A DNA stretch of 64,000 bases, taken from assembly GCA_029962745.1 (NCBI GenBank), contig CM057169.1, positions 18,850,156 to 18,914,155 on the forward strand, in the 5' to 3' direction. Each line of letters starts with the position of its first letter. The first letter of the stretch is position 1. The position numbers and the translations under genes are program-made. This DNA is from Echinometra lucunter. Taxonomy: Eukaryota > Echinodermata > Echinoidea > Camarodonta > Echinometridae. This document shows, piece by piece, positions 12,901-19,862 of the stretch. The notes under the pieces are model-generated. The model made no database searches. It saw only the letters and a list, made by a program, of their open reading frames with translations, and had not been told where the DNA came from.

Positions 12901-14466
12901 TTTTGATGCAGAGCTCTAAAAATCATACCAAATACATGGGCAGAAAGAGCAAAACATTCCACACACACTGTGCCCATTTTCATTGCATCAATATTTGTTG
13001 TTTGATGCTGAATTTTTTTTAAAGGAAAATAAGCATTAAAATCCTTAAATTGGCAATGCGATGAAAATGCTAAAATTACTGTTTGTCCCTGCAAATTGGC
13101 AACTTTGTGACTTCTCATCATACATTCTGTCAATTTATATTTATTTCAGATACATGATGTTTTATAAGAAAAATGTAGCAATAAGAGAAAAATGTTGGTG
13201 TTGCCAATTTGAAGAATAAAAGCTGATCAAATTAGGCTTTAAATAATTCCTGTCACGAATGGAATAAAATAACTCTGCACATGTCTGAGTGGCCCAGCCA
13301 TATATACAGTACACTCATGATCTACTACCAGGGTAAAAAATACCCGGGGGCGACGGGCGATTTTACACTCGGTGAAGCTCAAATAGCTCCTTAAAATCCT
13401 TAAAACCCAATTCTTTGAGGCGACCATTTTCTGCAGAGTCACCCTCACCTCAGGTCTGAAAAAAAGCAATAAATTTGCAAATCGTGATCTAGGAGCAGCA
13501 GAATAAACATTTCTTGAAATAACGCACACATTAACCCATCATACTGACACTCAATTACGCATACTCTCAATATCAGCAATTAAATTCAAAATAGCTCCCT
13601 TGGGCCTAGAAATAGTCCACAGGAGCTATTTTTTTTCAGAGAATAGCTCTCGTGGGGAAAAAAGGTATTTTAAGTACTTTATTTTACTTTTTTCCCCGTC
13701 TACTACACTTACCAAATTTTGCTGATGCTGCTACATCGGCAAGATCTTGAATGACCGCCCTACTCAGACCGTTACTCTGAGCTTCTTTCGTGATGACATC
13801 AATAGCATTACTCAGCTTGATATTACCCCGAACCTTGGTATCACTTGATGCTGAGAAGGGATAAAATGTGATATGCTGAGAACTCTACAGATAATATCAA
13901 TCATATCTGCCTTTGTGATTTATGGCTTGTTCAGATCTGCTCCTCATTAACAACATTTAAAAAAAAAAATTAAAAAAACTGAAGCAGTTTGTTCAAAGCA
14001 GTTTTTAATGCTGCAGTATATGTGAAATTACATGGGATCAGGATGGAGGGGAGGGGGTTAGGTGTCCATGTACATTTAAAAACAATCTCATTTTCAGCCT
14101 TCTATAGTCAAGTTAACCCTCAGCCCCAAAAACTCACCAACTGACTGAATTATTCCTAACAAATATTCTTTAAGTCTCTTTTAAGATCAAAGACGCTAAA
14201 TCTTAAATGACACCTGTGGTAGCAATAGATGGATGTTCCTATCATATGACAAGGAAATAAATCATTGAATGTTGCTTTCATCATTCAAAATAACATTAAT
14301 GTAATTTACTGAAATATTGTATCCCTTTCCCTTCATGGCTATACTTACGATCAGTGAAGAATTTGACAGCATCACTAAGTCTCTTCGCAGTCTCCTTTTC
14401 CTTCTTTGAAGGAGATTTTACCACAGAAGGCTGATGAGTTACTTCACGAGGTGACTTGGTAGCCAT
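915..14466 (-). CDS. CENPI: Centromere protein I (CENP-I / Mis6), N-terminal 10 coding exons, 3' part outside window
   Basis: CENP-I is a subunit of the constitutive centromere-associated network at the inner kinetochore. Ten exons join in frame with GT-AG sites: 14466-14349 (ATG), 13850-13713, 7034-6916, 6240-6133, 5778-5683, 4751-4527, 4062-3916, 2678-2558, 1593-1514, 1032-915, giving about 423 residues; vertebrate CENP-I has about 750, so the rest lies left of position 1. Family landmarks seen: ADVAASAKF near residue 80, LIKNLIPADSIPEDAAVQS near 92, ACHLLYLLTRKEDV near 165, TGLLSIYKVFAPHLV near 200, the basic KRRKLNPVPDL linker near 271, NFDHLELPSQ across exons 7-8, and LTRYLLTWNGQDYRPYILK in exon 10. 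Splice phases agree at every junction. The initiator ATG opens a lysine/serine-rich leader followed by a conserved helix. Intron 2 (7035-13712) contains a complete LTR retrotransposon; most other introns carry short inverted-repeat elements. No frame lesion was seen. Confidence 0.9.
1257..1272. repeat. G homopolymer tract
   Basis: An uninterrupted run of about 15 G in a CENP-I intron. It is a slippage-prone tract and its assembled length is unreliable. Confidence 0.9.
1737..1948 (-). mobile_element. tRNA-derived SINE, minus orientation
   Basis: Read on the minus strand, an A-box-like segment (TATAGTGGATACGTCACGG) is followed at tRNA spacing by a B-box-like GGTTCGAAACC, the arrangement of an RNA polymerase III promoter in a tRNA-derived SINE. 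The body continues toward 1737. The same A-box style (TATAGTGGATAC) occurs in the SINE at 5283-5572. Boundaries are approximate, and no intact tRNA cloverleaf is formed. Confidence 0.6.
2015..2496 (+). mobile_element. Family F2 TTAA-flanked MITE, copy 1
   Basis: A 482-bp element between TTAA at 2011-2014 and 2497-2500, with imperfect terminal inverted repeats (AGGGGGGTATCCAATG against AGTGATTACACAATGG). It aligns along its whole length with copy 2 at 45266-45742. Internally it has GGGTACCCACTTTGACGTC and a second GGTACCCACTTTTACGTCA segment, degenerate forms of the CRE-containing palindrome preserved in copy 2. It lies in a CENP-I intron. Confidence 0.75.
2735..2900. repeat. Dispersed repeat fragment (CCTCCCGGCAACAAAAA family)
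   Basis: Sequence reading AAACCCCCAC, TACAAGTAAATGGGATGAGG and CCTCCCGGCAACAAAAA resembles the element at 43871-44234 and a fragment at 49385-49475. It is a diverged relative without clear ends here. Confidence 0.5.
2975..3381 (+). mobile_element. Family F1 TTAA-type MITE, copy B (inverted relative to A)
   Basis: A 407-bp copy starting after TTAA at 2971-2974 and ending in CTGTCACGAATGGG. The right-hand target site reads TTTA instead of TTAA, so the internal open frame, which stops at the TTAA in copy A, runs on into flanking DNA here. It lies in the CENP-I intron between exons 8 and 7. Confidence 0.85.
4347..4485. mobile_element. Short palindromic MITE in a CENP-I intron
   Basis: About 139 bp with inverted ends: GGGAGTGTTTCATCAAGTGT at the left and, complemented, the AGACACTTTATGAAATGCTC right end, plus matching subterminal GTCAGTGATATTTACCGAC / GTCAGTGAAAATCACTGAC segments. 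The centre (CTTGCATCTGATTGGCTGAG) is shared with the element at 40303-40449, although the ends differ, which suggests related families exchanging termini. Confidence 0.65.
4930..5065. repeat. CCTAA-rich degenerate simple repeat
   Basis: A stretch built from AACCCTAA/AACCTAA-like words with many variants. It is not a clean telomeric array and is best described as low-complexity sequence. Confidence 0.4.
5283..5572 (-). mobile_element. tRNA-derived SINE with (ATT)n tail, minus orientation
   Basis: Read on the minus strand it begins GTCGTGGTATAGTGGATACA (A-box-like), passes through GGCAAGACATTAATCTAC and GTAGTAAATGG, then GCTAAAGCCGGAGTAATAA, and ends in an ATTATTATTATT tail near 5283. The body aligns with the plus-strand SINE at 55215-55468, defining a family of about 290 bp with a trinucleotide tail. 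It lies in the CENP-I intron between exons 6 and 5. Confidence 0.75.
6764..6890. mobile_element. Near-perfect palindromic MITE next to CENP-I exon 3
   Basis: A roughly 127-bp snap-back element. GGGTCTTGTGACACAAAGCT on the left is the complement of AGCTTTGTGTCACAAGACCC on the right, and the pairing continues inward (ACAATTGATTTTTA / TAAAAATCAA). Its right end is 25 bp from the splice donor of CENP-I exon 3 at 6916. It has the form of a very short DNA-transposon derivative; the family is unknown. Confidence 0.7.
7606..7610. repeat. Target-site duplication, left copy (GTAGC)
   Basis: GTAGC immediately before the left LTR, repeated at 12788-12792 immediately after the right LTR. Five bases is the usual Ty3/gypsy duplication, and it fixes the outer ends of the element. 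Confidence 0.9.
7611..7801 (-). repeat. 3' LTR of the gypsy element
   Basis: 191 bp, identical to 12597-12787. Minus-strand reading starts TGTAGTGATATTAC and ends AACCGATATA, so the terminal dinucleotides are TG and TA rather than TG and CA. A TATA box (TTATAAAAG, at 7661-7669) and a polyadenylation signal (AATAAA at 7620-7625) lie close together near the 3' end, so R and U5 are very short. Confidence 0.95.
7802..7814 (-). other. Polypurine tract of the gypsy element
   Basis: The minus strand reads AAAGAAAGGGAGG directly before the 3' LTR start TGTAGTG, the expected place and composition for the plus-strand DNA primer. Confidence 0.8.
8179..12150 (-). CDS. Gag-Pol polyprotein of the gypsy element (intact, 1323 aa)
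   Basis: One frame from ATG at 12150 encodes all retrotransposon functions. Gag occupies about residues 1-290 and ends in two zinc knuckles near 235-268, the first a variant with three residues before its His, the second canonical CX2CX4HX4C. The aspartic protease has LDTGAQTST near 323. Reverse transcriptase has LPFGICSAPE near 570 and a variant active site MMDD near 597 in place of the usual YxDD. RNase H follows (ISADAS near 745, TDHKPL). Integrase has an HHCC zinc domain near 965-1005, catalytic Asp near 1030 (ASDLFTF) and 1086 (VSDNGPQ), and Glu near 1122 (GRAEGAV). No stop codon or frameshift separates gag from pol, so both would be made at equal molar amounts, as in Steamer-type elements. 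The frame looks competent, but activity cannot be judged from sequence alone. Confidence 0.95.
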   Translation of the reverse strand: MATSLSQPAPLDLLTGNIAENWKKFRQRFELYNVASGMAEKEDKSQCSLFLHCIGDAALQVYNTFVFANDDDKMKLKVVMKKFEEYCMPKRNVTYERHKFFTRSQNTHETIDQYATDLRNKAQSCEFGELTESLIQDRIICGMTDNSVRERLLRQEDLNLQKTLQLCRAAETTRAQAKELCSQDENLSVDALGSKRKSFPGTKHKQNSRQTRGTSQNVRPKQGQGQKSTQKSRNACTRCGNFHGKSNCPAQGQICRKCGLRNHFAKCCKTPIHKAVNELREDTGFVTKTPTEFLVDAIDRDGSKDEWKAEIEVNETLVNFKLDTGAQTSTISESVYQKLKPKPKLHSVTTQLSGYGGTRIPAKGRCYTQVRYKGISHNMAFFVVPGNSQPLLGLQDCERLKLVKRVHVVEKNSNNAIVDEYSDVFEGLGCLPGKHHIVLLENAQPVKHACRKVPFPIRDKLKQELDKMERMNVIQSVDEPTDWVSSLVVVTKKNGKLRVCLDPRDLNKVIKREHYQLPSRDEITAEFANAKYFSKLDASSGFWQIELDEQSSKLCTFITPFGRYRFLRLPFGICSAPEVFHKIIHNMFVHVPGVNTMMDDIVVYGSTQDEHDDRLRQVLDIARKSNLKLNRDKCEFSVNQLTFIGDMITQNGISPDPKKVTAIRNMARPACKQDVQRFLGMINYQSKFIPNLSTRSAPLRVLLDKNTEWMWEDEQEKAWHELKETLMKQPVLHFYDSTKPTKISADASKNGLGAVLLQQHQQNWHPIAYASRAMTDAETRYAQIEKELLAITYGCERFHQYIYSQVIEVETDHKPLIPLFTKPLSDCPLRIQRLLIRVQRYDLKVSYTPGKFMYTADALSRAVDPEAEQNQEREEDIKVYVDAIIETLPVTTNRKTQFVEETKKDETLQQLSQVINTGWPAAKHQCPMTLRPYWNVKNELSEANGLILKGSRIVVPVSMRKQMLNKIHEGHLGIEKCKRRAREVLFWPQMNHDITEMVQNCTACMMYKPQQQQESLQHHQTPERPWQKVASDLFTFNGKDYLVVVDYYSQFIELRTMTTTSSQAVITQLKEIFSRHGTPCELVSDNGPQYASREFKAFATDWDFVHTTTSPYYPQSNGRAEGAVKIAKNLLRKCQQSGQDIYRALQIYRSSPLDCGKSPAELLYNRRLRSNLPMMDNLLNPQNIDPRQVKERKERQKAKQKQRYDQHARDLPKLHIGQHVRLLDTQTNRWSQQGIVKAELPNRSYLIETEYGVTRRRNRRHIRPAPHTDQYPSHDIDDDDAHPRDDDASPQAVDAPSTSAPSTATYTTRSGRNVKPPARLIEQ
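12585..12596 (-). other. Primer-binding site, probably tRNA-Leu-type
   Basis: The minus strand immediately after the 5' LTR reads TGGTGTCAGGAT. TGG pairs with a tRNA CCA end, and TGTCAG matches the 3' acceptor strand of leucine tRNAs, the primer used by several SURL/Mag-type elements. The match covers only about 11-12 bases, so the tRNA identity is inference. Confidence 0.55.
12597..12787 (-). repeat. 5' LTR of the gypsy element
   Basis: 191 bp, identical to the 3' LTR at 7611-7801. It would carry the element promoter (TATA at about 12647-12655). It is followed on the plus strand by the second GTAGC duplication (12788-12792). Confidence 0.95.
12855..13262 (-). mobile_element. Family F1 TTAA-type MITE, copy C
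   Basis: Starts after TTAA at 12851-12854 with CCCATTCGTGACAG and ends in CTGTCACGAATGG; the right-hand TTAA has decayed (GGAATAA). An extra A in GACAGAAGGTCC shifts the internal frame relative to copy A. It lies 63 bp from the LTR retrotransposon, inside CENP-I intron 2. Confidence 0.8.
13318..13705. mobile_element. Probable MITE abutting the CENP-I exon 2 donor
   Basis: Imperfect inverted ends: CTACCAGGGTAAAAAATAC on the left and, complemented, a GTAGTAGACGGGGAAAAAAG right end. The right end stops within about 10 bp of the exon 2 splice donor at 13713. AGGGAAAAAATA-like ends recur at 15134-15335, suggesting one family. Confidence 0.5.
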
Positions 14467-14699
14467 ATTTGTCTCGCTCAGGTGAAAAACTTGATGTTCA
14501 TAAGAAATTCATCCTTGCCTTCTAGCATTTCCCATAGGCTTGAACTTTAAAGCCTTCTCTGAAAGAAAAGACAACAAATTTAAAAACTGGTATGAATATG
14601 AGAGGCGATCAGACCTTTTCATTTGGCAAGCTCTAAAAGCTAAATCTATCCTGTTTGAGAGACACAATCTCTTAATCCTGATCATGTTTTTATTATCTT

Positions 14700-14825
14700 T
14701 TATTATAACATCTATATTATTTTTATTTATTCATTTATTTATTTATTCATCTATTTATTCAGTTATTCAATCATTCATTTATTTTTCTAATAATTTATTC
14801 ATTTATTCATTCATGCATTCATTTG
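14700..14825. repeat. ATTT/ATTC simple-sequence tract
   Basis: An interrupted tetranucleotide tract (TTTATTCATTTATTTATTCA type) upstream of the CENP-I start codon. The open frame across it is a by-product of composition. Confidence 0.8.
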
Positions 14826-15133
14826 GCACTTTCAGAAATCAAGAAACAAAAGAAAGTGTAACTTCATACAGTTAAACTGAAGGAATACAATAATTTCACA
14901 GATCCTTGCACAACTGAACAGGTAGCTTGTGTAAGGAACAGATCCTCTTGAAAAAATGTAAATGGCCATGGCCCACAGGCCTTTCTACCCACACCTGATC
15001 AGGTGCATAGGATCTTTACATACAGTGTGATAACAACATAAGATAGTATAACATAAAAATGGCAGGCGAATAACACAAGAGTGACAGGTAATAACGACTT
15101 GTGAATCAATACATCAAAGATATTACATGGTTC

Positions 15134-15335
15134 TCTGCAGCAGGGAAAAAAATAATTAATTTTTTTTTCCGGGGCCCACCGGCCCAAATTTTCTACATTG
15201 TATTACAGTTAACATTGGACCCTATGAGAATTTCAGGGCTCTTTTTTAGTTTTCCAGGGCTCTTTTTGGCATTTCGGGGGCGAATTCGCCCTGAGCCCCC
15301 ATGTATTTTTTCCCCTGCTCTGCAGTACATAACAC
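15134..15335. mobile_element. Probable MITE with GCAG(C)AGGGAAAAAAATA ends
   Basis: The left end GCAGCAGGGAAAAAAATAA is the imperfect complement of the right end TATTTTTTCCCCTGCTCTGC, about 200 bp apart. The interior has CAGGGCTCTTTTT direct repeats. No protein-coding signal was seen. Confidence 0.55.
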
Positions 15336-15339
15336 CCAT

Positions 15340-16479
15340 GGTTCCAATGCCATGCATACAGGATTTCAGACAAGGAAGAACCATGTGTGAAACTGCCGCA
15401 CCGTGCGTGGCGACAAGGGTAAAAAAAAACGGAGTATTTAAGTATATATTCCTAACATTAATGATAAATGCCACAGATTGTTTTGTTTTTGGCAATGTAT
15501 GTGTGCTATTATGCCATTAGTAACAACTCCTACTCAGCAAGAAGAATTTTTTCATCCTTTTGCTATAGCATGTACTGCCGCCACACCTGACTTTAGGTGT
15601 TATACCTTATTACTTCTGAAACTTCCGTGCTTTGCGCAGAGGGGGAACCATGTGTGGATTATTTTCTAGTGAGAACCCCGATTACAACTGTGCTTAATTG
15701 AAGCAAAGTCCAACTGGGAGAGGGAGAAAAGGAGAAAAGATAATCAGCAGTGCGGTAGAGTAATTTTAGGGAGAATGCAATTGATCAGTAAGCTGACAAA
15801 AGAAACAGATTCAGCAATTTTCACGCATCAGATTTTCTTGTTTTTCTTTCTTGTTCTTGTTCTTTCTTATTCTTTATCAAACATACGCCTATTATGATAT
15901 TGAAGAGTTCGTGAAAATTGAAATATGAAAAATAAAACTTGCTTATTTTGACGTTAGATCTGTTATTAAGATACATGTATCATAAATCATATTTCATTGT
16001 AACGTTTTTTTTACAGAAGACAGTAATTTTACTTCCACTTGAAAAAATAATGAAAATCTGATATTTTATAAACAATTTCTTTTTTAAAAATCATGCTATT
16101 AATGTGTGAAAAGCAAAGGGAAACAAATTTCAAACGAGGAGTCACGACCATCATGGTGATTACATGATTGATGCTCACGACATTCAGCTTTTGCCTTAGC
16201 CTTTTGACAAGGCCTTGCGACTCAGGTTATTTTCAGTGGCTGAGACGAGACTAGCCAGCGACGAAGAGAGATAGAGATACCTCGAGTGAACGCGCGATCG
16301 AGCAACGCAGTCGCGAGGCCTTTTGGAACCTGGCTTTCACTGCTCTGCATGAATTATTCATGAATGTACATTAGTATGCTAATACGCCAACTTTGAATTA
16401 TTGACCAATCAGAATGACCATCACCCAGCTGGCTTGTTCTTGATTCGTTCATTATCAAGACATGCACGAAAATGTAAAA
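15340..16479. other. Intergenic, no gene seen
   Basis: Upstream of CENP-I. Short frames here lack splice sites or recognisable motifs. AT-rich and probably decayed repeat sequence. Confidence 0.4.
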
Positions 16480-16874
16480 GACGTTAAGCGAGTTGGCTGA
16501 GTCGGTAAAGCGTCTGCCTTTCCAACCAAAAGACCGTGGGTTCAAGTCCAGCCAAGGCAGATGACTGAAGCCTACGTTGTGTGTTATCGTGCCCCTCCCG
16601 TTTCATAGACGCAGGCTATGCTCCAGTGGAAAACACTCCGTCCCGTTAAATGGAGGTCCCGTGTAAAGGAGAGTCACCACCTTTGCAAGTTAAAGATCCC
16701 ACTGCACTATTCGTATAAGAGTAGGGGGAACCCCGGTGTATGTGGTCCACCTGCACACCCCCAATCAGTGATATCGGGAGGAGAGACCTGAGGGTTACAG
16801 TGATTCTATTCGCTTTTCCCCTCCCAGGCACAGGTGATGCCAAACCATTAATAATAATAATAATAATAATAATA
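16480..16874 (+). mobile_element. tRNA-derived SINE with (TAA)n tail
   Basis: The head (about 16488-16558) has an A box (TTGGCTGAGTCGGTAAAGC) and a B box (GGGTTCAAGTCC) at tRNA spacing, but the acceptor arms do not pair, so it is not a tRNA gene. A body of about 290 bp follows, with GGGGGAACCCCGGTGTATGT, and it ends in an ATAATAATAATAATAATA tail at 16846-16874. The body is different from the SINEs at 5283 and 55215. Confidence 0.8.
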
Positions 16875-17204
16875 AACTTTGCTTACAAGACGAACGTATA
16901 ATTATAAATACAAAAGATCACATTTAAATGTAATTTGAAAGGCAAAATTAGAATAAAATAAGAAGCCGTTGATGAGTTGAGCTAAAAATCATAAGTGAGA
17001 TGATTGAAATTCCCCTGTATATAAAATGAACCAGTCCGGCTCCATGTTTAAGTCTTGAGTTCTAGTCCATTTGTCAAAGCAATTGTTTTGTGTCATTCTA
17101 CTACGTTCAAGTTTACTGTGTGCATGATGAATAAATAGCCTTGACAAAAATTGTGACGTCTTGAACAAAGGCAATTTGCACGTGCAGAGAAAAATCAAGC
17201 TTAT

Positions 17205-17646
17205 TTACATTGTGCAGGTTGATGCTATACACCAGCCAAAGTTTTGCTGGGTTGCTGTCAGTACATTTGTTTGCGAGTGGGCTGCGGTGAGCCCGAATTT
17301 TTTCAACGAATTTGCTTGCCTCATGAGCGAGACCAAGGGTGAAATAACAACTATCATACTGCATGAAGCGGTACCGGAGCCCAAAGCCGTCGGGGTCAGG
17401 GATGTGGAGTCCGTTGTAGTGGTACTGGTGCCTGCAGTTTGCGTGCGAAGAAAGTCCGTACACCATGGGATAGCCTGGTAAATAGCTAGCACTTTTGCCA
17501 TATCCAGTGGGAGACTACTATCGAACGCATCTTGCCCGCGAAGAACTGAGAGAACTGCCCTCACTTGTAGATCCATGAAGGTTGAAATCTTCAAGCTTTC
17601 CCAAGGCATATTCCGTACTTTTCAGCAATAATTCGTCACAAGCCAT
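17205..17646 (-). pseudogene. RecQ-like DNA helicase fragment, frameshifted
   Basis: A minus-strand reading from ATG at 17646 (MACDELLLKSTEYALGKLED) breaks within 45 codons. A second frame then carries VLRGQDAF, a third reads the Walker A segment PTGYGKS near 17500, and the second resumes with YQAIPWCTDF and VISPLVSLM near 17330. These are the RecQ order RGQDxF - PTGYGKS - YQxLP - SPLxSLM (motifs 0, I and Ia). Later motifs (DEAH, helicase C) are absent up to the stop at 17205. Multicopy RecQ-like genes are common in invertebrate genomes and often associated with repeats. At least two frameshifts make this a decayed copy. Confidence 0.6.
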
Positions 17647-17930
17647 GGTCTAAAACATCGCCATATAGCTATAGATCTAGCAGTCGTGCCGCCGGAGTAC
17701 AATTCAGCGATCGCTCATTTGAATTTGAATTCACATACCAAATATATGCTGACGACCCGACGTCATGCGAGGATACGTTCACTGATTGGGTGTTACCCTT
17801 TTGGGTAGCAAAAACAAAGGTTATTTTAACATAAGAAATTCAAGCCAGGTTCCTAAAGGCTCCGTGGCCAAGCGAGCTTTCGCGATTAGTCTCATTCTAG
17901 TCGCTCGCCTTAAATCACATCAGATTCTAC

Positions 17931-18459
17931 GGCTTTTACTAAACACTCGGGTCGCGTCGCGCTGGAAAACACTCGGGTTGCGGCTCGCTGGGTATGGGGC
18001 GCCAAGTATTAACCAAGTTATTTGGTCCAAAACTGCACAGTTTAGAGTCAAAAGTTCACTCTAAACTTTATTTCTTTATAGAATTCACAAACAGTGAACC
18101 ATTTCTTACAAAATGAAATGCAACGGACGATTTTGCAACAAAAACCTCCCACCGATATGAATAAACAGACAGGATTTATAATTATGATCTCTCAATATCA
18201 TGAATATTAAGCCTGCTATATTCACTTCGCCCGGGCATTGACTTTGTTTCGTTACCAACACTAACAGTTGTGCATAGGCAGAGGGCGGGAGGATCAGTTG
18301 CTTGTGGGCGTGGCTATGAGGGCTTTGGTTTTACTGTACACTGAATGCAATTTTGGGGGAATAACCTAGTTAACACTTGGCGTCCCATAGGGCCATACCC
18401 AGCGAGCCGCGACCCGAATGTTTTCCAGCGCGACGCGACCCGAGTGTTTAGTAAAAGCC
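17931..18459. mobile_element. GC-rich long-inverted-repeat transposon with 8-bp target duplication
   Basis: A 529-bp element flanked by GATTCTAC at 17923-17930 and 18460-18467. Terminal inverted repeats of about 65-70 bp start GGCTTTTACTAAACACTCGG and contain TCGCGTCGCGCTGGAAAACA and GGCTCGCTGGGTATGG; differences between arms are few. The interior is AT-richer with no coding frame. Eight-base duplications fit hAT- or P-type transposases, while the long GC-rich arms are less usual for hAT. Confidence 0.8.
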
Positions 18460-18532
18460 GATTCTACACGGGGACACGGAGCCTTGGCTAAAGCCTAAAG
18501 GTTACTTTTGCCTCCACTCTCCTTTCTAACGA

Positions 18533-18720
18533 TAGGCTAGCCGTGGAGTTGTTGTTGTTGTTGTTTTGGTTTAACGACAAGCGCCGTTATTAAACCAAAA
18601 CAACAACAACTCCACGGCTAGCCTAGAAAGGCTCCATAGACATGATGGAGAGTAAAAAATAGTGTTAGCCTTTTTTTTTTTACTCTCCACGGAGCCTTTT
18701 TCCACCTTCCAGGCTAGACT
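18533..18720. repeat. Pair of strong inverted repeats (hairpins)
   Basis: GGCTAGCCGTGGAGTTGTTG at 18535 is complementary to CAACAACTCCACGGCTAGCC ending at 18623, and pairing continues through TTTTGGTTTA/TAAACCAAAA to a loop of about 17 nt; one arm has two extra GTT units. A second inverted pair follows (AAGGCTCC...GGAGAGTAAAAAA against TTTTTACTCTCCACGGAGCC, to 18709). GGCTCCGTGG also occurs at 17859, outside the 8-bp-duplication element, so that element may have inserted into an older one. Confidence 0.7.
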
Positions 18721-19429
18721 CATGGCCCAATTTCTTAACTGACTGCAGCGTCAACAAGCCGGTCCCACACGCCCACGGTTGTGTGGTAAATTATAATATT
18801 CCCTTGTCAATGTCATGCTTGACTTTGTTGTCAATATTAATCATGTTGAATCAACTTGCAAACATAGACCCTTTCATTATATTTCACAATGAAAATGCAT
18901 CTTACTGTAGACTGCACCATAACTTTCACCAAAAGGATAAAAAGGAAAGATAACAAAACAAAACAAAAAAATTTACCTGCAATAACAGAAAAACAAACGC
19001 CCGCCCAACATTCATAATATCGGAAATCTCGCGTCCAAATCTCGTTTATCCGCTGAGCTGAGCTGAGGAGCGGTATCTTGCTGAAGTTAGCAATCATTGT
19101 TGAGATTTCATCTCGGGTCGATTTTGAAAATTCGATACTACCAAAGCAATAAAAACTGTTAATTCTTTTCCCATACCTAATACAACGGCCAAAATCACAT
19201 TTTTATATATTTCATTACTAGTATTATTTTCAATTGAATATACAAGCACCTTGAGACAGTAGTACAGTAAAAATATTACCACGAGCCATGCTGGGAATAT
19301 GATGGTACGGGGCTATATAGGCCTACCATGTGCACCAAAGGTTAGGCCTATACTAGAGTACCATCAAATGTTGTTAGAATGGGTACAATTATACATTCTC
19401 TTAAAGGAGGAGCAAGGCTGGAGCATAGT

Positions 19430-19815
19430 TGGGCGTGAATCGGGGGGGGGGGGGGGCAGGGGCACACCTCCAGCTAAATTTTTATGGGTGAGGGACACCC
19501 CCCCCCCCCACACACACAAAAAAAGGAAAGAAAATGAGTGTATGTTCCCTAACAATTTATGTGTCCCCCATAAAATTTCAAGGCCGGTGACTATAGGACC
19601 TTTTTTTTTTTCTTGCTTGTCAGCAAATGTTATGTGTGTCGATCCCCCTCCCCCAAAATATGTCATGTGCCCTCCGCCCCCCAAAGAAAAAGTATTTCAA
19701 GCTGAGGACTGTTTTTCCCATTGTTAGAAAATTTTTAATGTATGTCCCCTCGATCCCCCCCCAAAAAAAAATCAACCTAAAAAAAAAATGGGAGTGTTCT
19801 CCCCCCCCCCAAAAA
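19430..19815. repeat. G/C- and A-tract-rich low-complexity repeat
   Basis: Alternating runs such as 16 G, 13 C with CACACA, TTTTTTTTTT and repeated CCCCCCCCAAAAAAAA blocks. The open frames here are compositional. Homopolymer lengths are unlikely to be exact. Confidence 0.7.
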
Positions 19816-19862
19816 AAAATATATATTTATATATATTACACTTCTGATATAAGAGCACCTTA

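Noticed and set aside
14540..14875. 111-codon plus-strand frame upstream of CENPI
   Set aside because: Runs through an ATTT/ATTC repeat, with composition-driven residues and no homology or splice signals.
16488..16558. Possible functional tRNA gene
   Set aside because: A and B boxes are present, but the acceptor stem does not pair and a SINE body with (TAA)n tail follows directly.
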